Shown here in pieces: positions 1-8,422 of a stretch of DNA of 64,000 nucleotides (within the stretch, counting starts at the first letter, position 1; the number at the start of each line of letters is the position of its first letter). The translations under genes and the position numbers were made by a program. Source of the DNA: Nocardia yamanashiensis NBRC 100130 (GTDB lineage: Bacteria > Actinomycetota > Actinomycetes > Mycobacteriales > Mycobacteriaceae); NCBI RefSeq assembly GCF_001613325.1, contig NZ_BDCD01000014.1:310001-374000 (forward strand), given 5' to 3'. The notes under the pieces are model-generated. The model was not told the DNA's origin. It ran no database searches and saw nothing but the letters and a program-made list of their open reading frames with translations.

Positions 1-1323
1 CGCGGCGGTGAACTGGTTGACCGGCCGCTCCAGCCCATAGTGGCCGCGCAGGGTGGTCTCGGTGTAGTCGGTGCGGAACAGGCCGCGCCGCTGCAGGATC
101 GGCACCACCTCGTCGACGAAACGGTCCAGTCCGGACGGCAGCACGGCGGGCATGATGTTGAAGCCGTCGGCCGCGCCGCGGGTGAACCATTCCTCGATGG
201 TGTCGGCGACCTGTTCGGCGGTGCCCGCGAAGGTGTGGTGACCGCGGCCGCCGCCGAGCCGCCCGATCAGCTGGCGCAGCGTGAGCCGTTCGCGCCGAGC
301 CAGATTCACGATGAGGGTGAACCGGCTCTTGGCGCCCTGGATCTCGTCCTCGGTGGGCAGATCGGCGGGCAGTTCGCTGTCCAGATCCAGATCCTCGACC
401 GGGATGCCCCAGGTGCGGGCCAGCTGCTGTTTGGCGTATTCGGGCGAGATGAGCCGTTCCAGTTCGGCATCCAGCTCCCGAGCGTGTTCGGGGGTGTCGC
501 CGATGACGGGCACGATGCCGGGCAGAATCTTGATGGTCTCCGGATCGCGGCCGATGGCGACGGCGCGGCGCTTGAGATCGGTGTAGAACTCGAGCCCGTC
601 CTCGATGGTCTGCTGCGCGGTGAACACCGCCTCCGCGTAGCGCGCGGCGAATTCCTTGCCGTCCTCCGATGATCCGGCCTGCACCAGCACCGGATAACCC
701 TGCGGGGCGCGGGGCACGTTCAGCGGACCCGCGACCTTGAAGAACCGGCCCTCGTGGTCGATCTTGCGGACCTTGTCCGGATCGGTGTGGATGCCGGATT
801 CCTTGTCCGCCAGCACGGCGTCGTCTTCCCAGCTGTCCCACAGTTTCGTTGTCACATCGACGAATTCGGCGGCCTTCTCGTAGCGCAGCTTGTGGTCGGG
901 GACATCGTCGAGCCCGAAGTTGCGGGCGGCGTCGGCCCCGGCGGTGGTGACGATGTTCCAGCCGACCCGCCCGCCGGACACCCAGTCCACCGAGGCGAAC
1001 CGGCGCGCCAGATTGAACGGCGAGTTGTAGCTGGTGGAGGCGGTGGCGATGAGGCCGATGCGCTCGGTCTGCACCGCGATGGCGGTCAGCAGCACGGTGG
1101 GTTCCAGCTTCCCGGCGGGGCGGCGGCCGGTGTCGCCGAACAGCACCGGGCTGTCGGCGAAGAAGATGGAATCGAGTTTGCCGCGTTCGGCGATCTGCGC
1201 CAGCCGCACATAGTGCTCGATCTTGGTGTTGGCGTGCGGATCCGATTCCGGGAGCCGCCAGGAGGCCTCGTGGTGCCCGGTGGACATCAGAAAGGCGTTG
1301 AGGTGCAACTGCTTACGTGACAT
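1..1323 (-). CDS. NtaA/SnaA/DszA-type FMN-dependent monooxygenase, 3' end cut by window
   Basis: LLM-class flavin-dependent monooxygenase; relatives use FMNH2 supplied by a separate reductase to oxidise small sulfur- or nitrogen-containing compounds. The reading frame opens with MSRKQLHLNAFLMSTGHHEA at an ATG and stays open for 441 codons to the window edge; family members are about 440-450 residues, so only a few residues should be missing. Visible family features are the SIFFADSPVLF segment, the TERIGLIATASTSYNSPFN strand-loop and the GGRVGWNIVTTAGADAARNFG region. It lies 10 bp downstream of the ABC ATPase and is the last gene of that importer operon, which suggests it oxidises the imported compound. 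The exact substrate cannot be told from sequence. Confidence 0.88.
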   Translation of the reverse strand, partial: MSRKQLHLNAFLMSTGHHEASWRLPESDPHANTKIEHYVRLAQIAERGKLDSIFFADSPVLFGDTGRRPAGKLEPTVLLTAIAVQTERIGLIATASTSYNSPFNLARRFASVDWVSGGRVGWNIVTTAGADAARNFGLDDVPDHKLRYEKAAEFVDVTTKLWDSWEDDAVLADKESGIHTDPDKVRKIDHEGRFFKVAGPLNVPRAPQGYPVLVQAGSSEDGKEFAARYAEAVFTAQQTIEDGLEFYTDLKRRAVAIGRDPETIKILPGIVPVIGDTPEHARELDAELERLISPEYAKQQLARTWGIPVEDLDLDSELPADLPTEDEIQGAKSRFTLIVNLARRERLTLRQLIGRLGGGRGHHTFAGTAEQVADTIEEWFTRGAADGFNIMPAVLPSGLDRFVDEVVPILQRRGLFRTDYTETTLRGHYGLERPVNQFTAA

Positions 1324-1333
1324 GAGGGTTCCT

Positions 1334-2059
1334 TCAGACGGCCGCGGCCGGGACGACGCCCAGCGCGGTCAGCAGGGTGTGGCGCAGGCGCCGGAATTCC
1401 GGATCGCCGGGATCGCGCTCGCCCGGCAGTTCGATGGGCAGGTCGACGGTGAGCCGGCCCGCGTCCAGCACCAGCACGCGCTGGGCCAGGGTGATGGCTT
1501 CGTCCACGTCGTGGGTGACGAGCAGGACGGTCGGGGTGTGCCGGGCGATCAGATCGCGCAGCAGTTCGTGCATCTTGATGCGGGTCAAGGCATCCAGCGC
1601 GCCGAAGGGTTCGTCGGCCAGCAGCAGGTCCGGCGCGCCGACCAGGGCGCGGGCCAGTGCGACGCGCTGCTGCTCGCCGCCGGACAGCTCCGACGGCCAA
1701 GCCCGTTCCCGCCCCGCCAGCCCGACCTCGGCGAGGATTTCCCGGCCCGCCGCGCGGCGGGAGCGCGGCTGCCCGTAGAGCACATTGGGCAGCACCCGCT
1801 GCCAGGGCAGCAGGCGCGAATCCTGGAATACCACGGCGGTTTTCGCGGGCACCCGCAGCTGTCCCGAGCCGTCGACATCGTGGTCGAGCCCGGCGAGAGC
1901 GCGCAGCAGGGTGCTCTTGCCGGAACCGCTGCGGCCCAGCAGCGCCACGAACTGGCCGGGTGGGATGGTCAGCGTGATGTCGTCCAGGATGGTGCGATTC
2001 CCGAAGGAGCGCACCAACTCCCGGGTGCGCACGCCTAGGTCGCGATCGTGCGACGCCAT
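1334..2059 (-). CDS. ABC importer ATP-binding protein, SsuB/TauB type
   Basis: Cytoplasmic ATPase (241 aa) of a nitrate/sulfonate/taurine-type importer. Walker A is GRSGSGKST near residue 44, the Q-loop is VVFQDSRLLPWQ, the ABC signature is LSGGEQQR, Walker B is LLLADEP, and the H-loop is LLVTHDVDEA. The start is the ATG giving MASHDRDLG; it overlaps the end of the permease gene by 25 bp, consistent with translational coupling. It is the third gene of the binding protein-permease-ATPase-monooxygenase operon. The LPWQ in the Q-loop is typical of SsuB/TauB proteins. The transported compound (sulfonate, sulfate ester or similar) is inferred only from the neighbours. Confidence 0.92.
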   Translation of the reverse strand: MASHDRDLGVRTRELVRSFGNRTILDDITLTIPPGQFVALLGRSGSGKSTLLRALAGLDHDVDGSGQLRVPAKTAVVFQDSRLLPWQRVLPNVLYGQPRSRRAAGREILAEVGLAGRERAWPSELSGGEQQRVALARALVGAPDLLLADEPFGALDALTRIKMHELLRDLIARHTPTVLLVTHDVDEAITLAQRVLVLDAGRLTVDLPIELPGERDPGDPEFRRLRHTLLTALGVVPAAAV

Positions 2060-2889
2060 GACAGCACCTTGCGTTCGAGCAGCCGGATGAGGGCATCGGA
2101 CGCCAGTCCGAAGATGCCGTAGAGGACCAGGCAGACCAGGATCACATCGGCCTGCCCGTAGTTCTGGGCGCTGCTCATGAGCTTGCCCAGACCGTCGGTG
2201 GCATTGACCGATTCGACGACGATCAACGACAGCCAGGCGCCGGTGACCGAGAGCCGCAGCCCGAGGAAGAATCCCGGCAGCGAGCCCGGGACGACCACCC
2301 GCCGGATGAACTCCCAGCGCGAAACCCCTTGCACCTCCGACAGTTCCACGAACCGCTTGTCGATGGTGGTGAGCGAGGCGTGGGTCTGCAGATACATGGC
2401 TATGAGCACGCCCAGGGTGATGAGCACGATCTTGAACGTTTCGCCGATACCCAGCCACAGGATCAGCAGCGGGATCAGGCCCAGGCTCGGAATGGCGCGT
2501 TTGACCTGGAGCGGTCCGTCGATGAGCGATTCGCCCAGCCGCGACAGGCCCGACAGCAGCGCCAGCCCGGTGCCGGCGACGATGCCCACGCCCAGACCGA
2601 TCGAGGCGCGCCGCAGCGAGGCCACCACGTTCTCGCCCAGGGTGCCGTCCCGGAACAGGTCCCAGCCGGTGCCGGCCACGGTCCACGGCGCGGACAGTTT
2701 GCGTTCGTCGAGCAGGCCGAAGTGGATGCCGGCCGCCCAGCCGGCCAGCACCACCAGCACGCCGAGCAGGCGGGCGAAGGGCACCGGTTTGCGTAAACCC
2801 AAGCGGCGCAGGCGACGCCGGTCGACGAAGCCGTCGCCGTCATCGAGGCGGGGAACGGTGACCGCGGGACGCGGCAGCGCGATGGTCAC
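2035..2889 (-). CDS. ABC importer permease, SsuC/TauC type
   Basis: Inner-membrane permease (284 aa) of the same importer. The N-terminus is basic, then a first hydrophobic segment (residues about 38-55) is followed by the binding-protein-dependent permease domain. The cytoplasmic EAA-like loop is seen in the stretch ELSEVQGVSRWEFIRRVVVP. The start is a GTG that overlaps the binding-protein stop codon (GTGA) and has an AAGGAGG ribosome binding site 4 bases upstream, so the two genes are coupled. Five to six membrane segments are expected for the family and hydrophobic stretches fit this. Confidence 0.92.
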   Translation of the reverse strand: MTIALPRPAVTVPRLDDGDGFVDRRRLRRLGLRKPVPFARLLGVLVVLAGWAAGIHFGLLDERKLSAPWTVAGTGWDLFRDGTLGENVVASLRRASIGLGVGIVAGTGLALLSGLSRLGESLIDGPLQVKRAIPSLGLIPLLILWLGIGETFKIVLITLGVLIAMYLQTHASLTTIDKRFVELSEVQGVSRWEFIRRVVVPGSLPGFFLGLRLSVTGAWLSLIVVESVNATDGLGKLMSSAQNYGQADVILVCLVLYGIFGLASDALIRLLERKVLSWRRTIAT

Positions 2890-3926
2890 TGCGCCTCCTT
2901 GGTCCGGTACCGCTCGGGCACGGCCGCGGCGGCGATGGATTCGAACCGCTTGTCGAACAATTCGGCGGCGTCGAATTTCTTGCCGAAATAGCCGGAGCTG
3001 GTGACCAGATCGATGGTCTCCTGTTCCCACTTGATGGCGTCGTCCCATTTCACCGGGTAATACGGTTTCTCGGTGGCGGCCAGAATACGGCGGCCGTCCT
3101 CGGCCGAAACCTTCTGATCCTTCACGTAATAGGCGTCGAGCCATTGGTCCGGGTGTTCCCAGGCCCAGATGTCGGCGCGCGCCCACACCTTCACGAATTC
3201 GGTGACGGCGGCGAGTTTCGCGGAATCGCGCAGCACGGCGGTCGGCGCCCACAGGATGGTCAGCGCGTCCACCGCGGGCGTGGGCACCGCCCGCGCGCCC
3301 TGCGCGCCGTACTGGGCCAGGTATTTGGTGGTGGACGGTTCGGCCAGCGGGGCGACATCGATCTGCTTGCCCTGCAACGCGGTCAGGAACTGGGGGCTGT
3401 TGAGTTCGACCAGCTGCACCTCGTCCAGCCGGATGCCGGCGGCCTGCAGGGTGCGCAGGATCACCACGCCCTGCGCCTGGCCGGGCGAGAAGCCGATGCG
3501 CTTGCCGCGCAGGTCGTTCAGGGAAACGATGCTGGAGCCGGGTGCGGTGGCCAGCTGATACAGCGGCGTGGAGCGCACCTTCACCCCGACGATCTTGGCG
3601 TCCACGCCGGTCGCGTGCGCGTGGATGGGCGGGATGCCGGCATTGCTGGCGACATCCAGGGCGCCGCCGCGAAAGGCTTGGATCACGTCCGGACCGGCCT
3701 GTACGACAGGCCATTCGGAGACGGTGAACGGCAGCGAGTTCGACTGCCCGGACGCCTCCAGGGCGACCCGGGTGGTGTTCACCGAAATGGACAGTTCGGT
3801 GCCGGCCGGCACGGCGGTCGGCAGGGCCGCGGACAGGTCGGTATCGCCGCCGCCGCTCGTGGCACAACCTCCGGCCAGCAGCGCGGCGGCGACCGCGAAG
3901 CCTAGTTTGTGAATGGTGGATCGCAT
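2886..3926 (-). CDS. ABC importer substrate-binding lipoprotein (SsuA/TauA-like)
   Basis: Extracytoplasmic solute-binding protein (346 aa). The N-terminus has a basic start, a hydrophobic core and the lipobox LAGGC around residue 21, so it should be lipid-anchored. The body reads like NMT1/SsuA-type binding proteins, including the GKRIGFSPGQAQGVVILRTL segment and PSTTKYLAQYG. It is the first gene of the importer operon; AGGAG lies 7 bases ahead of the ATG. Upstream lies a TTGACA-like -35 element and an inverted repeat. Ligand specificity is unknown; an organosulfur anion is the reasonable guess because two flavin monooxygenases and an FMN reductase lie nearby. Confidence 0.9.
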   Translation of the reverse strand: MRSTIHKLGFAVAAALLAGGCATSGGGDTDLSAALPTAVPAGTELSISVNTTRVALEASGQSNSLPFTVSEWPVVQAGPDVIQAFRGGALDVASNAGIPPIHAHATGVDAKIVGVKVRSTPLYQLATAPGSSIVSLNDLRGKRIGFSPGQAQGVVILRTLQAAGIRLDEVQLVELNSPQFLTALQGKQIDVAPLAEPSTTKYLAQYGAQGARAVPTPAVDALTILWAPTAVLRDSAKLAAVTEFVKVWARADIWAWEHPDQWLDAYYVKDQKVSAEDGRRILAATEKPYYPVKWDDAIKWEQETIDLVTSSGYFGKKFDAAELFDKRFESIAAAAVPERYRTKEAQ

Positions 3927-4001
3927 CGGTCGCTCCTGAGCTGAATGGGCTGGAATGCCATAGCGGAATCGCGGGAGCGAGGACAGCCGGTATTGCCGGA
4001 G

Positions 4002-4056
4002 CGGACAGTGATTTCACTATTTCTCATGTCAAGACTTTCGCGGAAACCACTGTCCG
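4002..4056 (-). promoter_or_regulatory. Inverted repeat flanking a -35-like element upstream of the ABC operon
   Basis: The 9-bp sequence CGGACAGTG (4002-4010) recurs as its perfect complement CACTGTCCG (4048-4056), 37 bp apart. Between them, on the minus strand, is TTGACA (4032-4027), a consensus -35 hexamer; no equally good -10 is visible. The arrangement is compatible with an operator flanking the promoter of the importer operon, perhaps for the adjacent ROK regulator. This is inference from position only. Confidence 0.4.
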
Positions 4057-4091
4057 GGGGCAACATTCGTTCGACTTAAAATAACTCCGAA

Positions 4092-5252
4092 TCAAAGTCC
4101 GGCCCGGGCGGCGGCCGACACCGGTCCGGGAATTTCGGCGATCACCGACAGGGGCCGGGTGTAGAGCCGATGCAGCACGGCGGCGCCGGCGGCGGTCTCG
4201 AGCACCCGGCCGAAGAACGAGGACCCGGTGACAATCTCCTCGGGCCGTTCGCAGGCCGAATACCTGCGCACCATCTCGAGATAGGCGGCCCGCACGCCCG
4301 GCACCCGGACCAGGGCCGGATCCACGATCACGGCGGTGTCCGGGTCGAGCAGGTCGATCACCACCGCCAGCACCCGCCCCAGCACCTCGGCGCGTTCGAC
4401 GAAAAGCGCTCGCGCCGAAGCGTTCCCGACCGCGAGGTTGATCAGCTCGGCAATACCGCGCACCGGCAGGCCCGCGCGCTGGGCGCGGGCGACCAGCACC
4501 CGATCGGCGCAGGCGGCCAAGGCGGATTCGGCGGTCTCGCCGCCCACCAGGCGGGTGATCGCCCCGGCCGCCGAGCGCGGGCCGTAGTGCACGCGCCCGT
4601 GCACGGCGAACGCCACGTCGATCACATTGCCCGCGAACAACACCACCGTCGCGGCGGTATCGCGCGCGTGCCCGAACAATCGCTCGGCGTGCACCAGCGC
4701 CCTGGTGTGGCCGTCCAGGGTCACCGGCAGCCCGGTGGCTTCCGAGAAATACCGGCGCACTGGCACATTGCGCCAGCGCAGCGTGGTGTGATCGATGACC
4801 GACCCGGCGGAGCTGTCCACCCAGCCGCCGATCGCCACCCCGAGCCCGAGCACCCGTTCGGTCATTTCGTCGCGCACCCGGCACACCTGCGCGGCCGCCT
4901 CGGCGAGGATCACCTCCGGATCGAGGCTCGCGTGCGGCACCCGATGCGAAAGCCGTACCGCCCCGGCGATATCCAGCACCGCGACGGTGCAATGCTCGGC
5001 GGCGATGTGCACGCCGATCACGGCATTGCCCGCGAGGTCGAGCACCAAAGGCGAATGCGGGCGGCCCATCCCGGCCGGTCCCGCCGTCTCCGGGAGCTCG
5101 ACCAGCAGCCCGGCCGCGACCAGCGCCCGCACCTGCGCGGTCACCGTGGCCGGAGACAATCCGGCCTGCCTGGCGATGGCGCTGCGCGGCGCGGTCCCCT
5201 GTTCGAGCACCGCTCGCAGCACCGCACCGGCGCTGGTATCGGCCGCCGTCAT
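4092..5252 (-). CDS. ROK-family transcriptional regulator
   Basis: Cytoplasmic DNA-binding protein (386 aa). The N-terminal winged helix is seen in the first 70 residues (AVLRAVLEQGTAPRSAIARQ followed by AGLSPATVTAQVRALVAAGL). It is followed by a ROK-fold domain starting near IGVHIAAEHCTVAVLDIAG. The ROK zinc motif CxCGxxGC is not visible and the usual NDxN catalytic stretch reads LDGHTRALVHAE, so it is probably a regulator without sugar kinase activity. The ATG chosen has GGTGGA just upstream; an earlier in-frame ATG at 5342 would add 30 unlike residues. It lies upstream of, and in the same direction as, the importer operon, the likely target. Confidence 0.85.
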   Translation of the reverse strand: MTAADTSAGAVLRAVLEQGTAPRSAIARQAGLSPATVTAQVRALVAAGLLVELPETAGPAGMGRPHSPLVLDLAGNAVIGVHIAAEHCTVAVLDIAGAVRLSHRVPHASLDPEVILAEAAAQVCRVRDEMTERVLGLGVAIGGWVDSSAGSVIDHTTLRWRNVPVRRYFSEATGLPVTLDGHTRALVHAERLFGHARDTAATVVLFAGNVIDVAFAVHGRVHYGPRSAAGAITRLVGGETAESALAACADRVLVARAQRAGLPVRGIAELINLAVGNASARALFVERAEVLGRVLAVVIDLLDPDTAVIVDPALVRVPGVRAAYLEMVRRYSACERPEEIVTGSSFFGRVLETAAGAAVLHRLYTRPLSVIAEIPGPVSAAARAGL

Positions 5253-5439
5253 TTCCACCCGCCTTCCCGAAACACCGTTCTCCGCGTGGCCTATACGTGC
5301 GTGCCACATGCCGGCGACCCACGTCGTATCCGGTGACCGCACCCCGACGCACCCGCTCGCTCCGGCCCGCCGTCGCGTCCGGCGACCGACCGGACCGGCA
5401 CGCGCCGAATCACCGCGGACGAGCAGTCACCGTCGTCGG

Positions 5440-5949
5440 TCAGTGCGCCGGATTCGGCGCGGCGGCGAGCGCGGCGGCCACGGGACGCCAGCGGGCGGTA
5501 TACGCGTCGAGGACGCCGTCGGTCTCGTAGGTGCGGTCCGACAGGTAGAGGCCGGGCAGGGCGGCGGTCGCGCCGAGTTCGACCAGCACCGGCTTGAGCA
5601 GCAGGTCCGGGGCGAGGGCGTGGGCGGGTCCGGCGCCGAGCATGAGCGGCACCGCGAGCACGCCGGCCAGGCCGGTGCCGCCGTCGAACTGCTCCAGGAA
5701 CAGTTTCAGCAGACCGGTGTAGGTGGCCTTGAAGGTGGGGCTGGCGAAGACCACGAGCTCCGAATCCGACACGGTGCGAACAGCTTCCGCCACCGCCGCG
5801 TCACCCCAGGACAGCAGGGCGGGGCCGAAGGCGACCAGGTCGATCACCTCGGGTTCGGCGTCCGGCCGCAGCCCGGCGGCCAGCAGTCGCGCGGCCGCGA
5901 GGGTGCGGGAGGCCGGCTTGGGATTGCCGACGACGACGGTCACTGTCAT
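5440..5949 (-). CDS. NADPH-dependent FMN reductase (SsuE-like)
   Basis: Flavodoxin-fold reductase (169 aa) expected to supply FMNH2 to the flavin monooxygenases of this cluster. The N-terminal phosphate-binding segment is VVGNPKPASRT, and the flavin-binding stretch VVFASPTFKATYTGLLKLF is characteristic of the NADPH-dependent FMN reductase family. The ATG at 5949 has GGAG 6 bases upstream; an alternative ATG 12 bases earlier abuts its own GGGAG too closely. It fits the two-component logic of the region: reductase plus two LLM oxygenases. Confidence 0.87.
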   Translation of the reverse strand: MTVTVVVGNPKPASRTLAAARLLAAGLRPDAEPEVIDLVAFGPALLSWGDAAVAEAVRTVSDSELVVFASPTFKATYTGLLKLFLEQFDGGTGLAGVLAVPLMLGAGPAHALAPDLLLKPVLVELGATAALPGLYLSDRTYETDGVLDAYTARWRPVAAALAAAPNPAH

Positions 5950-6140
5950 GCGTGTCTCCATCTCCCCGGCTCGGTCGGCCGGATATTCGTGCGCGCTCTG
6001 CCCTGTATCGTCGCCGCCGGGCCGCGATAGGTCAGGTATTGCCCGCAGCCTGAGCCGAACCACTGACTGGGTCGCCCAGGCCCGCGAGCATGGGGAGCGG
6101 TATCCCTGCCGCCCCGACTCCGAACGGAACGATCACACCC

Positions 6141-7172
6141 ATGACCCCCAGCCCCGCCGAACCGACCTACACCGCCGCGCCCGGCCGCTACGATCGCGTG
6201 CCCTATCGGCGCAGCGGCCGTTCCGGTCTGGACCTGCCCGCGTTCTCCTTCGGCCTGTGGCAGAAGTTCGGCACCGACTATTCCTATGCGACGCAACGCG
6301 AGATCCTGCTGCACGCGTTCGATCTGGGCATCACGCATTTCGACAATGCCGACCGGTACGGGCCGCCGCGCCGGGCCGCGCAGCAGACCTTCGGCCGGGT
6401 GCTGGCCAGGGATCTGGCCGCGCATCGCGACGAGCTGATTCTGTCGACCAAGGCGGGCAACGCGATCGGGCCCAGCCCGTATCAGCGCGGCGGGTCACGC
6501 AAGGCGCTGCTCGGCTCACTGGAATCGAGCCTGCGCGATCTGGGCACCGATTACGTCGACATCTTCTATCACCATCGGCCGGACGCCGACACCCCGCTCG
6601 AGGAGACCGCGGGGGCGCTGATCAGTGCGGTGCGCCAAGGTAAGGCGCTGTACGTGGGCATCTCCAACTACGCGCCCGACCGCAGCCACGCCATCGCGGA
6701 ACTGCTGCGCGAGGCGGGCGTGCCGCTGCTGATCCACCAGACCCGGTATTCGCTCTACGACCGCGGTCCCGAGCGCGAGGGCCTGCTGGACACGGCGCGC
6801 GCGGACGGGTTCGGGGTCATCGTGTACTCGCCGCTGGCACAAGGACTGCTGACCGACAAGTACCTCGAGACCATCCCGGCGGGCGCCCGGGCCGAGAACA
6901 GCGCGTTCCTGTCCCCCGACGTCATCGACGCGACCTATCGGGAACGCACCGCCGCCCTGAACAAGATCGCGGAGGCGCGTGGTCAGTCGCTGGCGCAGCT
7001 GGCATTGCAATGGGTGCTGCGCCGGCCCGAGGTCACCTCGGCGCTGATCGGCGCGAGTTCCACCGCCCAGCTCGATCACAATCTGGCGGCACTGGATTTC
7101 CCGGAGTTCAGCGCGGCCGAGCTGGCGCTCATCGACGAGCACGGGGTGCACGGCACCGGCTCGGCCCGCTGA
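6141..7172 (+). CDS. Aldo/keto reductase (YghZ/Gpr-like)
   Basis: NADPH-dependent oxidoreductase of the aldo/keto reductase superfamily (343 aa from the chosen start). The catalytic tetrad is visible: Asp and Tyr in HFDNADRYG, Lys in LSTKAGN and His in DIFYHHRPD. GISNYAPD and the C-terminal SALIGASSTAQLDHNL cofactor-binding region agree with the subfamily that includes E. coli YghZ. The ATG at 6141 is preferred over 6090 because the extra N-terminal residues look non-coding and a weak GGAAC precedes 6141. It points toward the SsuD-like gene (9 bp between the stops). The physiological carbonyl substrate is unknown. Confidence 0.9.
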   Translation: MTPSPAEPTYTAAPGRYDRVPYRRSGRSGLDLPAFSFGLWQKFGTDYSYATQREILLHAFDLGITHFDNADRYGPPRRAAQQTFGRVLARDLAAHRDELILSTKAGNAIGPSPYQRGGSRKALLGSLESSLRDLGTDYVDIFYHHRPDADTPLEETAGALISAVRQGKALYVGISNYAPDRSHAIAELLREAGVPLLIHQTRYSLYDRGPEREGLLDTARADGFGVIVYSPLAQGLLTDKYLETIPAGARAENSAFLSPDVIDATYRERTAALNKIAEARGQSLAQLALQWVLRRPEVTSALIGASSTAQLDHNLAALDFPEFSAAELALIDEHGVHGTGSAR

Positions 7173-7181
7173 TCCGGGCGG

Positions 7182-8243
7182 TCAGTCTACGAGCAGCGGC
7201 AGGAGCTGGGAGCCCTGCCGCTGGATCTCCGGCAGGTACGGCGTATCCGAGAGCACGAAGTGGGTGATTCCCAGATCCCGGTACTTGCGCAGGGATTTGG
7301 CGACGTCCTCGGCCGAGCCGACCAGCCAGGTGGTGCCCGCTCCGCCGCCGCCGAACCGGCCCGGGGTGGTGTAGAGGTTGTCGTCGAGCACTTCGCCGCG
7401 CGCGGCCAGATCCAGCAGCCGCTGCTGGCCGACCCCCGACGCGCCGTGCGAATTCCGCCGTGCCCCCGCGCTTTCCGCCATCGACGCCACTTTGGCCTCG
7501 GCATCGGCCCACGCCTGCTCGGTGGTGTCGCGCACCAGAGTAGTGACGCGCAAACCGAATTCGAGCGGCGGGTGCTCGCGGCCCAGTTCCGCGCCGAGCG
7601 CGCGCAGCCGCTCGATCCGCTCCCGGACGCCGTCCAGGGGCTCGCCCCAGAACAGCTGCACATCGGCCTCGGTCGCGGCGACCCGTTCGGCGGCCTCGGA
7701 CGCGCCGCCGAAGTACAGCGGCGGATGCGGGCGTCCTGCCCGCGCCGTAATACGCGGCGCCACAGTGGAATCGGTGACCCGGTAGTGCTCGCCGCGATAG
7801 GTGACGCGCTCACTCGTCCACAGCCGGCGCACGAGCTGGAGGAACTCCTTCGTGCGGCCGTAGCGCCGCGCCTGGTCCTCCTCGCTCTCCCCGTACGCCG
7901 CGAGATCGTCCTTCCCCGACACGATATTGATGCGCACCCGCCCGCCCGACAGCTGATCCAGGGTGGCCGCCGCGCTCGCGAAGTTCGCCGGCCGCCAGTA
8001 GCCCGGCCGGATGGCGATGAGCGGTTCGAACCCGGTGGTGCGGGCGGCCAGCGCGGTGGCGACCGTGAACGTGTCCGGCCGCCCCCAGCCGGCGCCGAGC
8101 AGCGCGCCTTTCCACCCGTACTCCTCGAGCGCCAGCGCCTGCGCCGTCAGCGTATCGAGGCTGTTGTGGTCGGTGGCGACGGTATCGCCCCGATGGCCCG
8201 CTTCGACCTGATTGGGTATGTACCACAGGAATTCGAGACTCAC
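7182..8243 (-). CDS. SsuD-like flavin-dependent alkanesulfonate monooxygenase
   Basis: LLM-class oxygenase (353 aa), close in appearance to alkanesulfonate monooxygenase, which releases sulfite from alkanesulfonates using FMNH2 and O2. Diagnostic stretches are the N-terminal EFLWYIPNQ, the YGWKGALLGAGWGRPDTFTV segment, FEPLIAIRPGYWRP, and LSGGRVRINIVSGKD. The start is GTG with AGAGGA about 9 bases upstream. It is a different family branch from the NtaA-like enzyme at the left edge, so the region carries two oxygenases and one reductase. The 179-bp upstream gap contains a structured-looking leader. Substrate assignment is from family resemblance only. Confidence 0.85.
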   Translation of the reverse strand: MSLEFLWYIPNQVEAGHRGDTVATDHNSLDTLTAQALALEEYGWKGALLGAGWGRPDTFTVATALAARTTGFEPLIAIRPGYWRPANFASAAATLDQLSGGRVRINIVSGKDDLAAYGESEEDQARRYGRTKEFLQLVRRLWTSERVTYRGEHYRVTDSTVAPRITARAGRPHPPLYFGGASEAAERVAATEADVQLFWGEPLDGVRERIERLRALGAELGREHPPLEFGLRVTTLVRDTTEQAWADAEAKVASMAESAGARRNSHGASGVGQQRLLDLAARGEVLDDNLYTTPGRFGGGGAGTTWLVGSAEDVAKSLRKYRDLGITHFVLSDTPYLPEIQRQGSQLLPLLVD

Positions 8244-8281
8244 GGCAGTCGGTCCTCTTCGATCGTCGAACGGCGGCGTGC

Positions 8282-8381
8282 CTCCGGATTATCGGCAGCG
8301 GCATCCGCCGCCCACGGGTTCCCGGCTCGGCTCGCGTACTCCCCCACGGGTTCTCACCTGCGCCTTCGCAGTGGTCCGGAG
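8282..8381 (-). ncRNA. Candidate structured 5' leader (riboswitch-like) of the SsuD-like gene
   Basis: On the minus strand the 100-nt segment is closed by CTCCGGA (8381-8375) pairing with TCCGGAG (8288-8282). Inside are a bulged hairpin CACTGCG-AAGG-CGCAGGTG (8373-8355), a hairpin GCGGC-GGAT-GCCGC (8311-8298), and two copies of GAACCCGTGGG (8353-8343 and 8321-8311), 32 nt apart. A -10-like TTTATC (8386-8381) overlaps the start of the segment. The 3' part, reading TGCCGATAATCCGG, loosely recalls the end of S-box or c-di-AMP aptamers, but the full core of neither class is present, so I leave the class open. Confidence 0.4.
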
Positions 8382-8422
8382 ATAAATTCCGCCCGATTCC
8401 AGTTGCGCGTACCGGCCGTGGT

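Noticed and set aside
4002..4056. Terminator for the ROK gene
   Set aside because: The 9-bp arms are 37 bp apart, there is no T-run, and a -35 element lies between them.
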